Below are positions 34,411 through 43,677 of a stretch of 64,000 nucleotides of DNA, one piece after another. Under the pieces are notes generated by a model. The model was not told the DNA's origin. It ran no database searches and worked only from the letters and a program-made list of their open reading frames with translations. The stretch is from Bacillus sp. EB106-08-02-XG196 (lineage in GTDB: Bacteria > Bacillota > Bacilli > Bacillales > Cytobacillaceae). Numbering within the stretch: position 1 is the stretch's first letter; every line of letters begins with the position of its first letter. The translations under genes and the position numbers were made by a program. The stretch covers positions 385,869 through 449,868 of the forward strand of contig NZ_JABWSY010000001.1 in NCBI RefSeq assembly GCF_013396335.1, in the 5' to 3' direction.

Positions 34411-35046
34411 ATGTTATCTCGGTATTATACTGTTAAAAAGGAAGCATGCGAACATGAAATAAATATTCAAAAATCACGATTTATTGCCCATATCAAAAGA
34501 GCCGAAACGGAGGCTGAAGCCCAGGAATTTATCCAAACACTTAAGAAAAAATATTGGGACGCCACCCATAATTGTTCTGCTTATATCATTGGTGAACATG
34601 ACCAAATCCAAAAAGCCAATGATGACGGTGAGCCTAGTGGAACGGCAGGTGTACCCATTCTTGAGGTGCTGAAAAAAAAGAAACTGAAAGATACCGTGGT
34701 CGTCATTACCCGATACTTTGGAGGGATTAAATTAGGGGCTGGCGGCCTGATTCGTGCGTACGGTAAGGCGACTTCAGAAGGCTTAAATACTGGCGGTATT
34801 GTCGAAAGAAGGCTTGTTCAAATCGTTCATGTGACTGTGGACTATACCTGGATTGGGAAAATAGAAAAGGAACTTAGGGCTTCAGAATATATGATAAAGA
34901 ACATTCACTACTTAGAAAATGTTATCTTTGACATTTATGTAAATGAAGACCAAATCAAGAACTTTATTGATTGGATAAAAGACTTAACGAATGCTCAATC
35001 TAAAATCAATCAAGGAGAAAAACTATATATAGAAAATGATGTGTAA
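34411..35046 (+). CDS. yvyE: YigZ/IMPACT-family protein YvyE
   Basis: A 211-residue member of the UPF0029/IMPACT family. The DDGEPSGTAG motif near 70-80 and the YFGGIKLGAGGLIRAY motif near 105-120 are diagnostic, and a C-terminal DUF1949 domain follows. In eukaryotes IMPACT affects GCN2 signalling; the bacterial role is unclear. Divergent from degS and upstream of the LCP gene, as in B. subtilis. Confidence 0.92.
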   Translation: MLSRYYTVKKEACEHEINIQKSRFIAHIKRAETEAEAQEFIQTLKKKYWDATHNCSAYIIGEHDQIQKANDDGEPSGTAGVPILEVLKKKKLKDTVVVITRYFGGIKLGAGGLIRAYGKATSEGLNTGGIVERRLVQIVHVTVDYTWIGKIEKELRASEYMIKNIHYLENVIFDIYVNEDQIKNFIDWIKDLTNAQSKINQGEKLYIENDV

Positions 35047-35142
35047 TTTGTCGAAATATATACAAAAACCTCTTAAAAAAATTCAGTATATACATTATAA
35101 TTAATAGTTGCACGGTTAACTCAATTTGAAAGAGGATGAATG

Positions 35143-36189
35143 ATGGTTGACAATAATAAAATCGCTCTAACTAGAAGTAAACATAAAAAAACAAAAAAAC
35201 GAAGAATGAAAACTTTGATTTCGCTTCTAATAATTATTGTTCTTGCAGCACTTGGATATGCAGGATATATAGCTTATTACGCGTACGATGCTGTAGATAA
35301 TTCATATACACAAATTGAAGGTCGTGAAGAAAAATCCGAATTGAGGGAGGCACCGGTTTATGTATCAACCGATCCTTTTTCGGTTTTGTTATTAGGGGTA
35401 GAAAATTATACAGATGAGAATGACCAGGGCAGAACGGATACCATTATGGTCGCCACCTTTAACCCAGAGCTTCAATCCATGAAGCTGGTAAGTATTCCGA
35501 GGGATACGCTCGTTAAAATTCCTGGCTATAGAAATAAAGATAAAATAAATCATTCTTTTGCTGATGGCGGGAAAGAGCTAGTCATTGAAACAGTGGAGGA
35601 CTTTTTAGATATACCAATTGATTATTATGTAACAGTAAATTTTGAAGGCTTTAAAAATATTGTCGACATCGTTGACGGTGTTACCGTTGATGTGCCATTT
35701 GATTTTGATGATATAAATAGTAAATGGGAAAGATTTTACTTCTATGAAGGTGAGCAAACATTAAATGGTGAAGAAGCCTTGGTGTATGCCAGAATGAGGA
35801 TGAAAGATCCTCGTGGAGATTTTGGAAGAAATGATAGACAAAAACAAATTGTTTCTGCATTAATTGACCAGCTATCAGCACCAAAGACTCTTTTACGAAT
35901 CGATAAAATATCTGAGGCTATAGGAAATAATGTTGAAACCAATATGCGAGTAAAAGAAGCATTGGCATTTAGGAAAAAATACCCTGATTTTAATTCGTCT
36001 GATATCCAAACACTTCAAATTACAGGATACGATGATGACGGACGCGTATATTACTTTATTCCGGATGAGGAAAACTTAGATGAAATTAAGTCAACTTTAA
36101 TGACCCATTTGGAAATCCAAACACAAACTGCGGATCCTTCTAATGGGACTACTGAAAATAAAAAAACCGCCGCAACCGAAACACCGTAG
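35143..36189 (+). CDS. LytR-CpsA-Psr wall polymer ligase
   Basis: LCP enzymes transfer undecaprenyl-linked teichoic acids or polysaccharides onto peptidoglycan. A basic cytoplasmic tail and one membrane helix (about 20-45) precede the LCP domain (about 80-290). The active-site arginine segments are visible: VSIPRDTLVKIPG and FGRNDRQKQIV. The second of two neighbouring ATGs is chosen because it sits seven bases after AAGAGG. It is the positional counterpart of B. subtilis lytR/tagU. It converges with the polysaccharide cluster. Confidence 0.9.
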   Translation: MVDNNKIALTRSKHKKTKKRRMKTLISLLIIIVLAALGYAGYIAYYAYDAVDNSYTQIEGREEKSELREAPVYVSTDPFSVLLLGVENYTDENDQGRTDTIMVATFNPELQSMKLVSIPRDTLVKIPGYRNKDKINHSFADGGKELVIETVEDFLDIPIDYYVTVNFEGFKNIVDIVDGVTVDVPFDFDDINSKWERFYFYEGEQTLNGEEALVYARMRMKDPRGDFGRNDRQKQIVSALIDQLSAPKTLLRIDKISEAIGNNVETNMRVKEALAFRKKYPDFNSSDIQTLQITGYDDDGRVYYFIPDEENLDEIKSTLMTHLEIQTQTADPSNGTTENKKTAATETP

Positions 36190-36196
36190 CATAAGA

Positions 36197-36236
36197 AAGG
36201 GGCAAACCAATTAAATGGTTTAGCCCCCTTTTTTAA
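36197..36236. terminator. Bidirectional terminator between LCP and Wzz-like genes
   Basis: Stem GGGGC-AAACCA/TGGTTT-AGCCCC with a six-T run on the plus strand; convergent genes meet here. Confidence 0.8.
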
Positions 36237-36895
36237 CGGTATTCTCTAAATAATTCTGGTGTCACTAAAATGACCACATTTAACATTATACCTAAAATGA
36301 TCCCAAATAACGCTCTTTTTAATGGATTGTTATAGGTAGCTACAGCATCCCCAGTTTCTAGTAATTCCGTTTCTTGATAGTTGATATTATTAAGGTCAAA
36401 GTAGACCTGAGCATATTCTGGGTCATCTTGCTCAATTGTATCAAGTATAGCTAGGCTTTCTTCCTGATTCTTAATCTTTTCTAGATATTGCTCATTTCTA
36501 ATCATTTCATAACCAAGTGATATAACATGAAGCGTGGATTCTACTTCCTTTTTGTCTATTCCAGTATATTGAAACTTCAATGATCTTTTTGCAGTTGGCG
36601 CTGGTGAGGTAACCACTAAACGTGACTTAACATCAGCAAAGTTAAACTCTCCATTTGTTAATGTCTTTATTTTTTTTAAATTTTTATCCTTTTTAAGTTC
36701 AAACTCTATCTCTGCGGGATCCGCCAGCCACTCATTATTGAAATTGCCAATATTGAAAGAGGCAGTAGCTGTATAGGTTGTCGGCTTTTTTGATTCTAAG
36801 TAATAAGAAACTGCTCCTGTTACTAACGGAATAATAATTAATAAGAGCAGCAGTTTTTTTGCCCGTTTAGCAATCTGGTTTAAGATACTAATCAT
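36233..36895 (-). CDS. Wzz-like chain-length/polymerisation membrane protein
   Basis: A 220-residue protein with the topology of polysaccharide co-polymerases: a basic N-terminus, a membrane helix at about 14-34, an extracellular region with Ig-like and helical parts, and a second helix at about 190-210 near the C-terminus. No tyrosine kinase domain is present. The start (MISILNQIAK) overlaps the stop of the ligase gene as ATGA and follows GGGAGG; the longest frame begins 24 codons earlier inside the ligase. It probably sets polymer length together with that neighbour. Confidence 0.75.
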   Translation of the reverse strand: MISILNQIAKRAKKLLLLLIIIPLVTGAVSYYLESKKPTTYTATASFNIGNFNNEWLADPAEIEFELKKDKNLKKIKTLTNGEFNFADVKSRLVVTSPAPTAKRSLKFQYTGIDKKEVESTLHVISLGYEMIRNEQYLEKIKNQEESLAILDTIEQDDPEYAQVYFDLNNINYQETELLETGDAVATYNNPLKRALFGIILGIMLNVVILVTPELFREYR

Positions 36896-38352
36896 GTTGG
36901 TCCTCCCGGTGGAATTTCTAGGTAATAAAAATTTACATAGGCAGTAACAAAGGCGATAAAAATCCAATTGTAATTTAAGGCGATAAACGAATTAGGACTG
37001 ATACTTGCAAATACAAAGGCGATCATTCCACATAATAAGGCTTCACTTATTAGTAGATGATTTAATTGATGCTGCCTTTTCCAGATTCGATATAATCCAA
37101 GAAATAAAAATCCAAAATAGATAAGATATCCAATAAAAATAAAAACTCCATATTGGACAAAGATTTCCGCCCACCAATTGTGAACATTGTAATTTTTAAA
37201 CGTTTCGAATACCTGAACATTTTTCATGTAGTATTCAACGTTTCCTGGTCCAACCCCTAAGCCGAAGGTATTTTCAATATAGACCTTCGCGTTATTCAGT
37301 AAGTGCTCCCGAATATCAACAGAGGATGTATGATTTGCTTCCGGAGTGATCAAACTCGTGAATTGAACCTGTAAAAGATTCCAAGCAGCCATCACTCTAT
37401 CGAATTGCGTATAGACCACTACTGGTGCTATAAGCAGACCAACATAAAGTAAGCTTATCTTATCTCTTTTACGAAGTAAGAAAATAAACCAGAATACACA
37501 GCCTAAAAACAATCCAATATAATTAGCACGCGATTCGGTAATCAAAATAAGGAACACTGCTCCCAAAAATCCGCCGATTCCTACCAATTGAAAAATTAAT
37601 CTTTTCCCATTTTTCATTAAGGAGAGAAAGAAGAATGCGGTAATGGCTAGATAGCTGGCAAAATCATTTTCATTCACAAAAACAGACGTCGGTATCCCCT
37701 GTTGATAGGAATAGGCATGATTTATACGAGAAATCGATAGGTGTATTTGAAGAAAGTGATTGATAAAACCAATCATAATTAACAATAAGCCCATCACAAT
37801 CCAAATCGAAAAAAACTCAAGATAGTTTTCTTCTTTTTTGAGAATAAATGTCGCGAAGAAGATAACCAAAATACTCGTAATTAAGGTGATTACTTCCTTT
37901 ATCGCCGCCGTTAACTCTATTGACCAGCTTAATGCCAATACACTATATGCAATCCAAAACAGCAGGAATAAATACAAATAAGGCAAATGAAAATGCCCTT
38001 TCAACGATAAGTCTTTTCTTAGCCATTTCACTAGCATTACAAAAGTAAGCAGGACAAGTACAATTCGAAAGGGAAAAAGCACGATTGGACCCGCACTTAC
38101 CGTAAAGAAGGCGGAGCCTAAAAAAGAAGTGGCAAGCATTACACTTAATAAGAAATGCTGCAGGGTTAGCTTTTTCCAAAAGGATTGTCGATAGTAAACA
38201 AACAGCAATAAACCCACACTGCAAGCGATAAAAGCGGCTAATATAAGAGTTAACGATACCCCTGACAGATACGACATTGATAGCCAGCAAAGCATGGCTG
38301 CCGCCAAAATGCCTAGAATGAATTGCGGTATCTTTGATTGTAACGTAATCAT
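36892..38352 (-). CDS. O-antigen ligase/polymerase-family membrane protein
   Basis: A 486-residue protein with 10-12 predicted membrane helices and a large extracytoplasmic loop at about 320-400, containing GLGVGPGNVEYYM and NVHNWWAEI, which fits the Wzy/WaaL family motif with the catalytic His in the loop. In Gram-positives such proteins act as Wzy polymerases or ligases of surface polysaccharide. TAGGAGGAG lies before the ATG. Coupled by overlap to the Wzz-like gene. Polymerase and ligase cannot be told apart by sequence. Confidence 0.82.
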   Translation of the reverse strand: MITLQSKIPQFILGILAAAMLCWLSMSYLSGVSLTLILAAFIACSVGLLLFVYYRQSFWKKLTLQHFLLSVMLATSFLGSAFFTVSAGPIVLFPFRIVLVLLTFVMLVKWLRKDLSLKGHFHLPYLYLFLLFWIAYSVLALSWSIELTAAIKEVITLITSILVIFFATFILKKEENYLEFFSIWIVMGLLLIMIGFINHFLQIHLSISRINHAYSYQQGIPTSVFVNENDFASYLAITAFFFLSLMKNGKRLIFQLVGIGGFLGAVFLILITESRANYIGLFLGCVFWFIFLLRKRDKISLLYVGLLIAPVVVYTQFDRVMAAWNLLQVQFTSLITPEANHTSSVDIREHLLNNAKVYIENTFGLGVGPGNVEYYMKNVQVFETFKNYNVHNWWAEIFVQYGVFIFIGYLIYFGFLFLGLYRIWKRQHQLNHLLISEALLCGMIAFVFASISPNSFIALNYNWIFIAFVTAYVNFYYLEIPPGGPT

Positions 38353-38373
38353 TTAGCTCCTCCTATAAAAGGG

Positions 38374-38402
38374 AAAGGCTGTTGAAAGCAACAGCCTTTT
38401 TA
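38374..38402 (-). terminator. Terminator after the first aminotransferase gene
   Basis: An 11-bp stem AAAGGCTGTTG/CAACAGCCTTT with loop CTTT and a CCCTTTT tail on the minus strand. Confidence 0.8.
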
Positions 38403-38438
38403 TCAAGTCTATTTCAACAGCAAGACTATAAGAAATCC

Positions 38439-39554
38439 TTAATTCTTTTGATAAAATTCACGTATTTTTTCAACCACATATTGTTGTTGTTCAGTTTTTA
38501 GTTCAGGGAACATCGGTAAAGAGATGGCTTCTAAAGCTGCCTTTTCTGTTTCAGGCAGATCTCCTTCTTTGTATCCAAGCTCTGCAAACACTGGCTGCAG
38601 GTGAAGTGGCTTTGGATAATAAACCATCGTTGCTACGCCTTGTTCTTTTAAGTAAGCTTGAAGCTCATCTCGCTTTTGAACACGAATTGTGTATTGATGG
38701 TATACATGATGATTGAATTCTTCTTGGTAAGGTGTGACCACATGTTCACCAACCAATTCCTGAAGCAGCTGAGTGTAGGTTCGCGCCTTTTGGATTCTTT
38801 TTTCGCTCCAGTCATTTAAATGCGGGAATTTCACATTTAAAATGGCAGCCTGAAGCTCATCAAGACGGCTGTTATAACCAAGCACATGGTGATAATATTT
38901 TGGCTTGCTACCGTGGACCCGCAAAACTCTAATTTTCTCAGCAATTTCATCATCGCTGGAAATGATCATCCCAGCATCGCCATATGCACCAAGGTTCTTG
39001 GTTGGAAAGAAGCTGTAACATGCAGCAGTTGCTAATTCCCCAACCTTTTTATCCTTATATAGCGCTCCAATTGCCTGTGCAGCATCTTCGATAATATATA
39101 AATTATGTTTATTAGCAATCGCCTTTATAGCGTCCATATCGGCCATCTGACCATATAAGTGAACAGGAATAATCGCTTTTGTTTTAGGAGTAATGGCTTT
39201 TTCAATAGCATTTGGAGCGATATTGAAAGTCTTAGGATCAATATCCACAAAAACGGGAACTGCACCCATTCTTGCTACCGCACCAGCTGTTGCAAAGAAT
39301 GTAAAGGAAGGAACAATGACTTCATCTCCTGGTTTAACATCGCAGCCTAGAAGGGCAATATTTAGCGCATCACTTCCATTTGCTACTCCTATACCATGCT
39401 TAGAATTGCTATATTCGGCAACATCTTTTTCAAGTTTTTTTACATTATCACCAAGGATAAAATGGGCATTCGACATGACGTCGTCTAAAGCAGGAATAAT
39501 TTGAGCCTTTAATTCTTGATACTGTTCGGTTAAATCGAGCATAGGTACTTTCAT
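38439..39554 (-). CDS. DegT/DnrJ/EryC1-family nucleotide-sugar aminotransferase
   Basis: PLP-dependent enzyme that converts a keto sugar on a nucleotide into an amino sugar. The PLP-binding region carries NGSDALNIAL (about 58) and EDAAQAIGA (about 156), and the Schiff-base Lys is in FFPTKNLGAYGDAGMI (about 185). The 371 residues are normal. It lies two genes from the UDP-sugar dehydrogenase, so a substrate such as a 3-keto uronic acid is possible; WbpE and WlbC belong to this family. Substrate is unproven. Confidence 0.85.
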   Translation of the reverse strand: MKVPMLDLTEQYQELKAQIIPALDDVMSNAHFILGDNVKKLEKDVAEYSNSKHGIGVANGSDALNIALLGCDVKPGDEVIVPSFTFFATAGAVARMGAVPVFVDIDPKTFNIAPNAIEKAITPKTKAIIPVHLYGQMADMDAIKAIANKHNLYIIEDAAQAIGALYKDKKVGELATAACYSFFPTKNLGAYGDAGMIISSDDEIAEKIRVLRVHGSKPKYYHHVLGYNSRLDELQAAILNVKFPHLNDWSEKRIQKARTYTQLLQELVGEHVVTPYQEEFNHHVYHQYTIRVQKRDELQAYLKEQGVATMVYYPKPLHLQPVFAELGYKEGDLPETEKAALEAISLPMFPELKTEQQQYVVEKIREFYQKN

Positions 39555-39578
39555 TGTTCATTCTCTCCTTAGTAAACA

Positions 39579-40685
39579 TTATAGACTTTTATATAGTTCT
39601 ACCAAACGAGCCGCTTCGTTTTCCCAGCTGTATTTTTTTAGGATAGCCTCACGACCGTTTTGCCCTAATTTTTTAGCCTCTTCTGGATTCTTGCTCATCC
39701 AAAGAATAGCCTCTGAAATTTCCTCAATATTTAAGGGATCTACACATAGACCACACTGACTATCCTCAACAATCTCTTTCCAAAGCGAAAAATTCGAAGC
39801 AATGACTGGAATTCCAGCAGACATGTATTCAAATAACTTAATCGGGTACGCAACCATATATCTAGGCTCCGGACGCAAGATGACTAATCCAACAAACGCT
39901 TGTCCAAGATAGGATTTTACTTGCTCACGATTTAACCAGCCCGCATGGTCAACATACTTCCAACCGCTTTGCTTCTTCACTTGATTTTCCAAGCTCTCAG
40001 GAGAAAACTTCCCTGCTAGCGTTAAGGTGATAGGTGCCTTTTGATTCACCATCTCAATGGCATCTATCATCTCAACAATCCCACGCTCTTCTGAAATCCC
40101 GCCAATATAAATCGCCGTTTTTTTATCACCTGATAAGGGAAGCTCTTCTGATATAAGTTCGTCCGTAATCGGAAAGTTATGGATGGTTACACTGTTGGTA
40201 TTATATGTTTTAAACCGATTATTTATGGTTGGCGTTGCCGTTACGACAGCAGCAAACCTTTTAGATGCGAATTTTTCTATCCCCTTCACTACTCTTGAAA
40301 TACTCTTCCTTAGAATAGAAGGGATCCAATGTTTGGATAGGACTTGTTCTGGAACGTCTTCATGTACATCATAAATAACCTTTTTACCTTTATTTTTTAA
40401 CAATAAACCAATCGGCAAGAGTTCAGGATCGTGAAAATGGTAGACATCGGCATCAAGCTCAAGAGCCTTTTTATAAACCGCTGCCGGCCCCTTTAAGATC
40501 CTCATGATGCGGCCGCTAGCTTCTACTTTTACGCCAACAATTTTGACTCCATCTTTTATGTATGTATCACTATTCGCAGCAATAAGGTAAGTGTCAAAAC
40601 CGCTTTTTTGAAGATAACGGCATTCCTTCACGAATATTCGGATATCCTCAGTAGGATGGACCGAGGTTAGATGACAAATTTTCAT
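39579..40685 (-). CDS. Glycosyltransferase family 4
   Basis: A 368-residue GT-B fold enzyme of the cytoplasm that adds a sugar to a lipid-linked glycan. The C-terminal half has the donor-binding E-x7-E element as KLFEYMSAGIPVIASN around residue 280 and IYIGGISEERG near 195. A basic/aromatic N-terminal domain starts MKICHLTSVHP. It sits 24 bases downstream of the UDP-sugar dehydrogenase side of the cluster and is likely co-transcribed with the aminotransferase. Confidence 0.85.
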   Translation of the reverse strand: MKICHLTSVHPTEDIRIFVKECRYLQKSGFDTYLIAANSDTYIKDGVKIVGVKVEASGRIMRILKGPAAVYKKALELDADVYHFHDPELLPIGLLLKNKGKKVIYDVHEDVPEQVLSKHWIPSILRKSISRVVKGIEKFASKRFAAVVTATPTINNRFKTYNTNSVTIHNFPITDELISEELPLSGDKKTAIYIGGISEERGIVEMIDAIEMVNQKAPITLTLAGKFSPESLENQVKKQSGWKYVDHAGWLNREQVKSYLGQAFVGLVILRPEPRYMVAYPIKLFEYMSAGIPVIASNFSLWKEIVEDSQCGLCVDPLNIEEISEAILWMSKNPEEAKKLGQNGREAILKKYSWENEAARLVELYKSL

Positions 40686-40713
40686 TTACATTCACTCACT
40701 TTGGTGCGCTTTA

Positions 40714-40748
40714 AAAGGAACCAGACCTCATGAAAAGGTCTGGTTTCC
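40714..40748 (-). terminator. Terminator after the UDP-sugar dehydrogenase gene
   Basis: Stem GGAAACCAGACC/GGTCTGGTTCC with a short loop and a TTTTAAAG tail on the minus strand, so the dehydrogenase is a separate unit from the glycosyltransferase at 39579. Confidence 0.75.
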
Positions 40749-40751
40749 AAT

Positions 40752-42089
40752 TTACAAGCGATGGTATTTCTTCGCTAAATCTTTGTATTTCTTCATAGCA
40801 TTTCTAGTGTCAAAAATAGAATTCGCATTGCGTGCAACCATTTCATAATCCGTATCACTATGATCTGTTGTAACGATCACAAGATCAGCATTTTCAATAA
40901 GCTCTTGGGTAAGTTCTACAGTCTCGTAGATTTTGCCGTCTAATTTAAAATTCTTCACATATGGATCAACTGCTACCCAGTCAGCACCATTAATAGTTAG
41001 GAGCTCCATAATTTCAAGTGCTGGAGATTCACGAACATCATCAATATCCTTTTTGTAGGCAACACCAAGTACAACAATTTTTGACCCGTTTATCGCTTTT
41101 TTGTCGATATTTAAAATCTTCATGGAACGTTCAATAACGAACTCCGGCATTGCATTATTAATTTCTCCTGCAAGTTCAATTAGCTTTGTATGGTAGTTGT
41201 ATTCTCTTGCTTTCCAGGTTAAGTAGAAAGGATCGATTGGAATACAATGTCCTCCTAAACCAGGACCTGGGTAGAATGCCATAAAGCCATATGGTTTTGT
41301 TGCAGCAGCGTCAATAACTTCCCATACGTCGATACCCATACGATTACATAATACGGCCATTTCGTTTGCTAAGGCAATATTGAGATGACGGAATGTATTT
41401 TCAAGAATTTTTTCCATTTCAGCTACTGCTGGGCTGGAAACCTGATGAACATCGCCTTCGAGAACACTTCTATATAGAAGCGAAGCAATTTCCGTACATG
41501 CTGGAGTAATACCTCCGACAACTTTTGGAGTATTTTTTGTATTATAATGCTTATTCCCTGGGTCGACTCGTTCTGGAGAATATGCTAAGAAATAACCTTC
41601 ACCAATCTTTAACCCAGACTTTTCAAGAATCGGCATTAGTACTTCTTCTGTTGTTCCGGGATAGGTCGTACTTTCTAATACCACAAGCATACCTTCATGC
41701 ATGAATTTAGCAATTTCAGCTCCTGAACTTTCTACATAGGAGGTGTCTGGCTGTTGATATTGGTCAAGTGGAGTCGGTACACAAATTGCTACGGCATCGA
41801 CATCCTTAATCAGAGAGTAATCAGTTGTAGCAATAAATTGTCCGCTTTTTGTAATCTCAGACAATTCTTCATCAACAACATCTCCAATATAGTTTACACC
41901 CTTATTAACTAAGTCTACACGGGATTGCTGCACGTCAAAGCCAATTACTTTAAAGCCTGCTTTTGCTTTTTCAACAGCAAGTGGCAAACCTACATATCCT
42001 AATCCAACAACTCCGATGGTTGCATTTCTAGTTTCAATTTTGTTTAATAATTCACGAGCAGTAGAATTATATTCAGTCATTTTTGTCAT
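40752..42089 (-). CDS. UDP-N-acetylhexosamine 6-dehydrogenase (WbpA-like)
   Basis: NAD-dependent oxidation of a UDP-HexNAc to the uronic acid. Rossmann motif VGLGYVGLPLA at about 25-35, ESTTYPGTTEEV near 140, and the catalytic cysteine in GGHCIPIDPFY near 270. At 445 residues it belongs to the UDP-GlcNAc/ManNAc dehydrogenase type (WbpA, TviB) rather than UDP-glucose dehydrogenase. A TATAAT lies at 42207-42212 upstream without a clear -35. The rest of the 250-bp gap to the flippase gene is AT-rich with nothing seen. Confidence 0.88.
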   Translation of the reverse strand: MTKMTEYNSTARELLNKIETRNATIGVVGLGYVGLPLAVEKAKAGFKVIGFDVQQSRVDLVNKGVNYIGDVVDEELSEITKSGQFIATTDYSLIKDVDAVAICVPTPLDQYQQPDTSYVESSGAEIAKFMHEGMLVVLESTTYPGTTEEVLMPILEKSGLKIGEGYFLAYSPERVDPGNKHYNTKNTPKVVGGITPACTEIASLLYRSVLEGDVHQVSSPAVAEMEKILENTFRHLNIALANEMAVLCNRMGIDVWEVIDAAATKPYGFMAFYPGPGLGGHCIPIDPFYLTWKAREYNYHTKLIELAGEINNAMPEFVIERSMKILNIDKKAINGSKIVVLGVAYKKDIDDVRESPALEIMELLTINGADWVAVDPYVKNFKLDGKIYETVELTQELIENADLVIVTTDHSDTDYEMVARNANSIFDTRNAMKKYKDLAKKYHRL

Positions 42090-42339
42090 TCCCTTTCTAA
42101 AAAGAAATTAGCCTTGTAATGGAAGTTTACATGTAAATTGATTTCAGCTGATTTAGGTGATCTAATTTATGTAGCGCCTTGTCAGTTTTTGTAGAATTAA
42201 CACTATATTATAATACACGATAGAAAGAATAAAACCATAATAAAAACATTGCAATTTTATTACATTGTCAGCTTAAAATCATGGAATCCTCAATTTTTAT
42301 ACCAATTTTGTTTTAATTAATCTTAAACTTCCCAATTTC

Positions 42340-43677
42340 TTATTTATTTACAGCAGTTCGATGCCGAAAATTACGATAAATTTTCAAGATAAGCGCTAAA
42401 TCTGTTTTGGTAATTACTAAAAAATCCTTTATTTTCATTTTTGTAACTGCTTTGAATATAAAGGCTTTAATGATGAAACTGCATACGTAAGTGATAGTAG
42501 AAGAAATGGCCGCACCTTTTACACCAAATCTAGGAATAAGGATCAAATTTAATATGACATTAATAATCACATTAAAAAACGATACATACATATTTAGTTC
42601 TGGCTTCCCTCTGCCAGCAAGGTCGTTTGAAAGTATTTTTTCAACGGTTAATAAAGTTAACCCCGGCAGCAGCAACTTCAATAAAAGTGAACTTTCCGGG
42701 TATTCTGGAAAGAATAAAGCAAAAATTAAGTCGGAACATAGCCAAATCAAGATACTGACCATAATAACTAGAACCAGAATGAGCCTGCTTAGCATGGAGG
42801 TTAGCTTATTTCGATCTTCTTCGTTCGTAGAAGAAGCAATTCTAGGCAGTAGAACCTGAGAGAATGATTGTGAAAAAATAGACAAACGTTCCCCTAAGTT
42901 CACCGCTAAAGTATATAACCCAACTGCACTTTCAGTCAAAAAATAACCAATTAGCAAGATATCGAGACGATAATTCAAAAAGGTCATCATATTACTCACA
43001 TGAGCCTTCATCCCATATACAAACATTTCCTTTAAATGGCTTAAAGAAAAAAACTTAAATGAAAAAGATACCTCGCAATTTTTGATTAAATAATAAATCA
43101 TATATATGGCGGCAATTCCATAACCAAAAATAAAGGATAGAATGGCACCGAGAAGATGAAGGTCCAATACAAATAGAAATAGGATTAAAAAAAGTAGGGT
43201 TGAAAATTGTTGAACGACCAAAGCCGTATTAAAGGCTTTAAAATCCTGAATACCTTGAATGATGGTCTGTAAAAAAATCATCAAAAACATTCCAGGCAAT
43301 GCTAATAAGCTAATAAAGAGCAGCCCGGAATCGATATTTTGAAATTTAGTTTCTGACAGAATATAAATGAACGCAGTCCCAATAAGGATACTGATTAATG
43401 CTAGTCCAATCCCAATAATGATATTCGTTGAAAATGAGTCATTAAGGCTTACTTTTTTTTGACTGACAAAAAAAACAGTTGATGAATTAAATCCTAAATT
43501 TAAAAAGGTCATTAGCATTAAAGGTAAATAGGTTAAAAGTGTATATTTACCTTGTCCGCTAGGCCCTAGACCGTTGGCGATGATAAACAAGATGCATAGC
43601 CCTATAACAATACCAATAACCTGGCGGGTTAAGGTTATTATACTGTTAGACAGGAATGAGTTTTGTTGGGTTTTCAT
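42340..43677 (-). CDS. Wzx-type polysaccharide flippase
   Basis: A 445-residue MOP-superfamily protein with about 12-14 membrane helices, the expected size. It flips lipid-linked repeat units across the membrane for polymerisation. It overlaps the glycosyltransferase upstream by four bases (ATGA), which indicates coupled translation. No other motif fixes the substrate. Confidence 0.85.
   Translation of the reverse strand: MKTQQNSFLSNSIITLTRQVIGIVIGLCILFIIANGLGPSGQGKYTLLTYLPLMLMTFLNLGFNSSTVFFVSQKKVSLNDSFSTNIIIGIGLALISILIGTAFIYILSETKFQNIDSGLLFISLLALPGMFLMIFLQTIIQGIQDFKAFNTALVVQQFSTLLFLILFLFVLDLHLLGAILSFIFGYGIAAIYMIYYLIKNCEVSFSFKFFSLSHLKEMFVYGMKAHVSNMMTFLNYRLDILLIGYFLTESAVGLYTLAVNLGERLSIFSQSFSQVLLPRIASSTNEEDRNKLTSMLSRLILVLVIMVSILIWLCSDLIFALFFPEYPESSLLLKLLLPGLTLLTVEKILSNDLAGRGKPELNMYVSFFNVIINVILNLILIPRFGVKGAAISSTITYVCSFIIKAFIFKAVTKMKIKDFLVITKTDLALILKIYRNFRHRTAVNK

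Noticed and set aside
39159..39504. Plus-strand frames within the aminotransferase gene
   Set aside because: These are shadows of the minus-strand coding sequence with no supporting signals.
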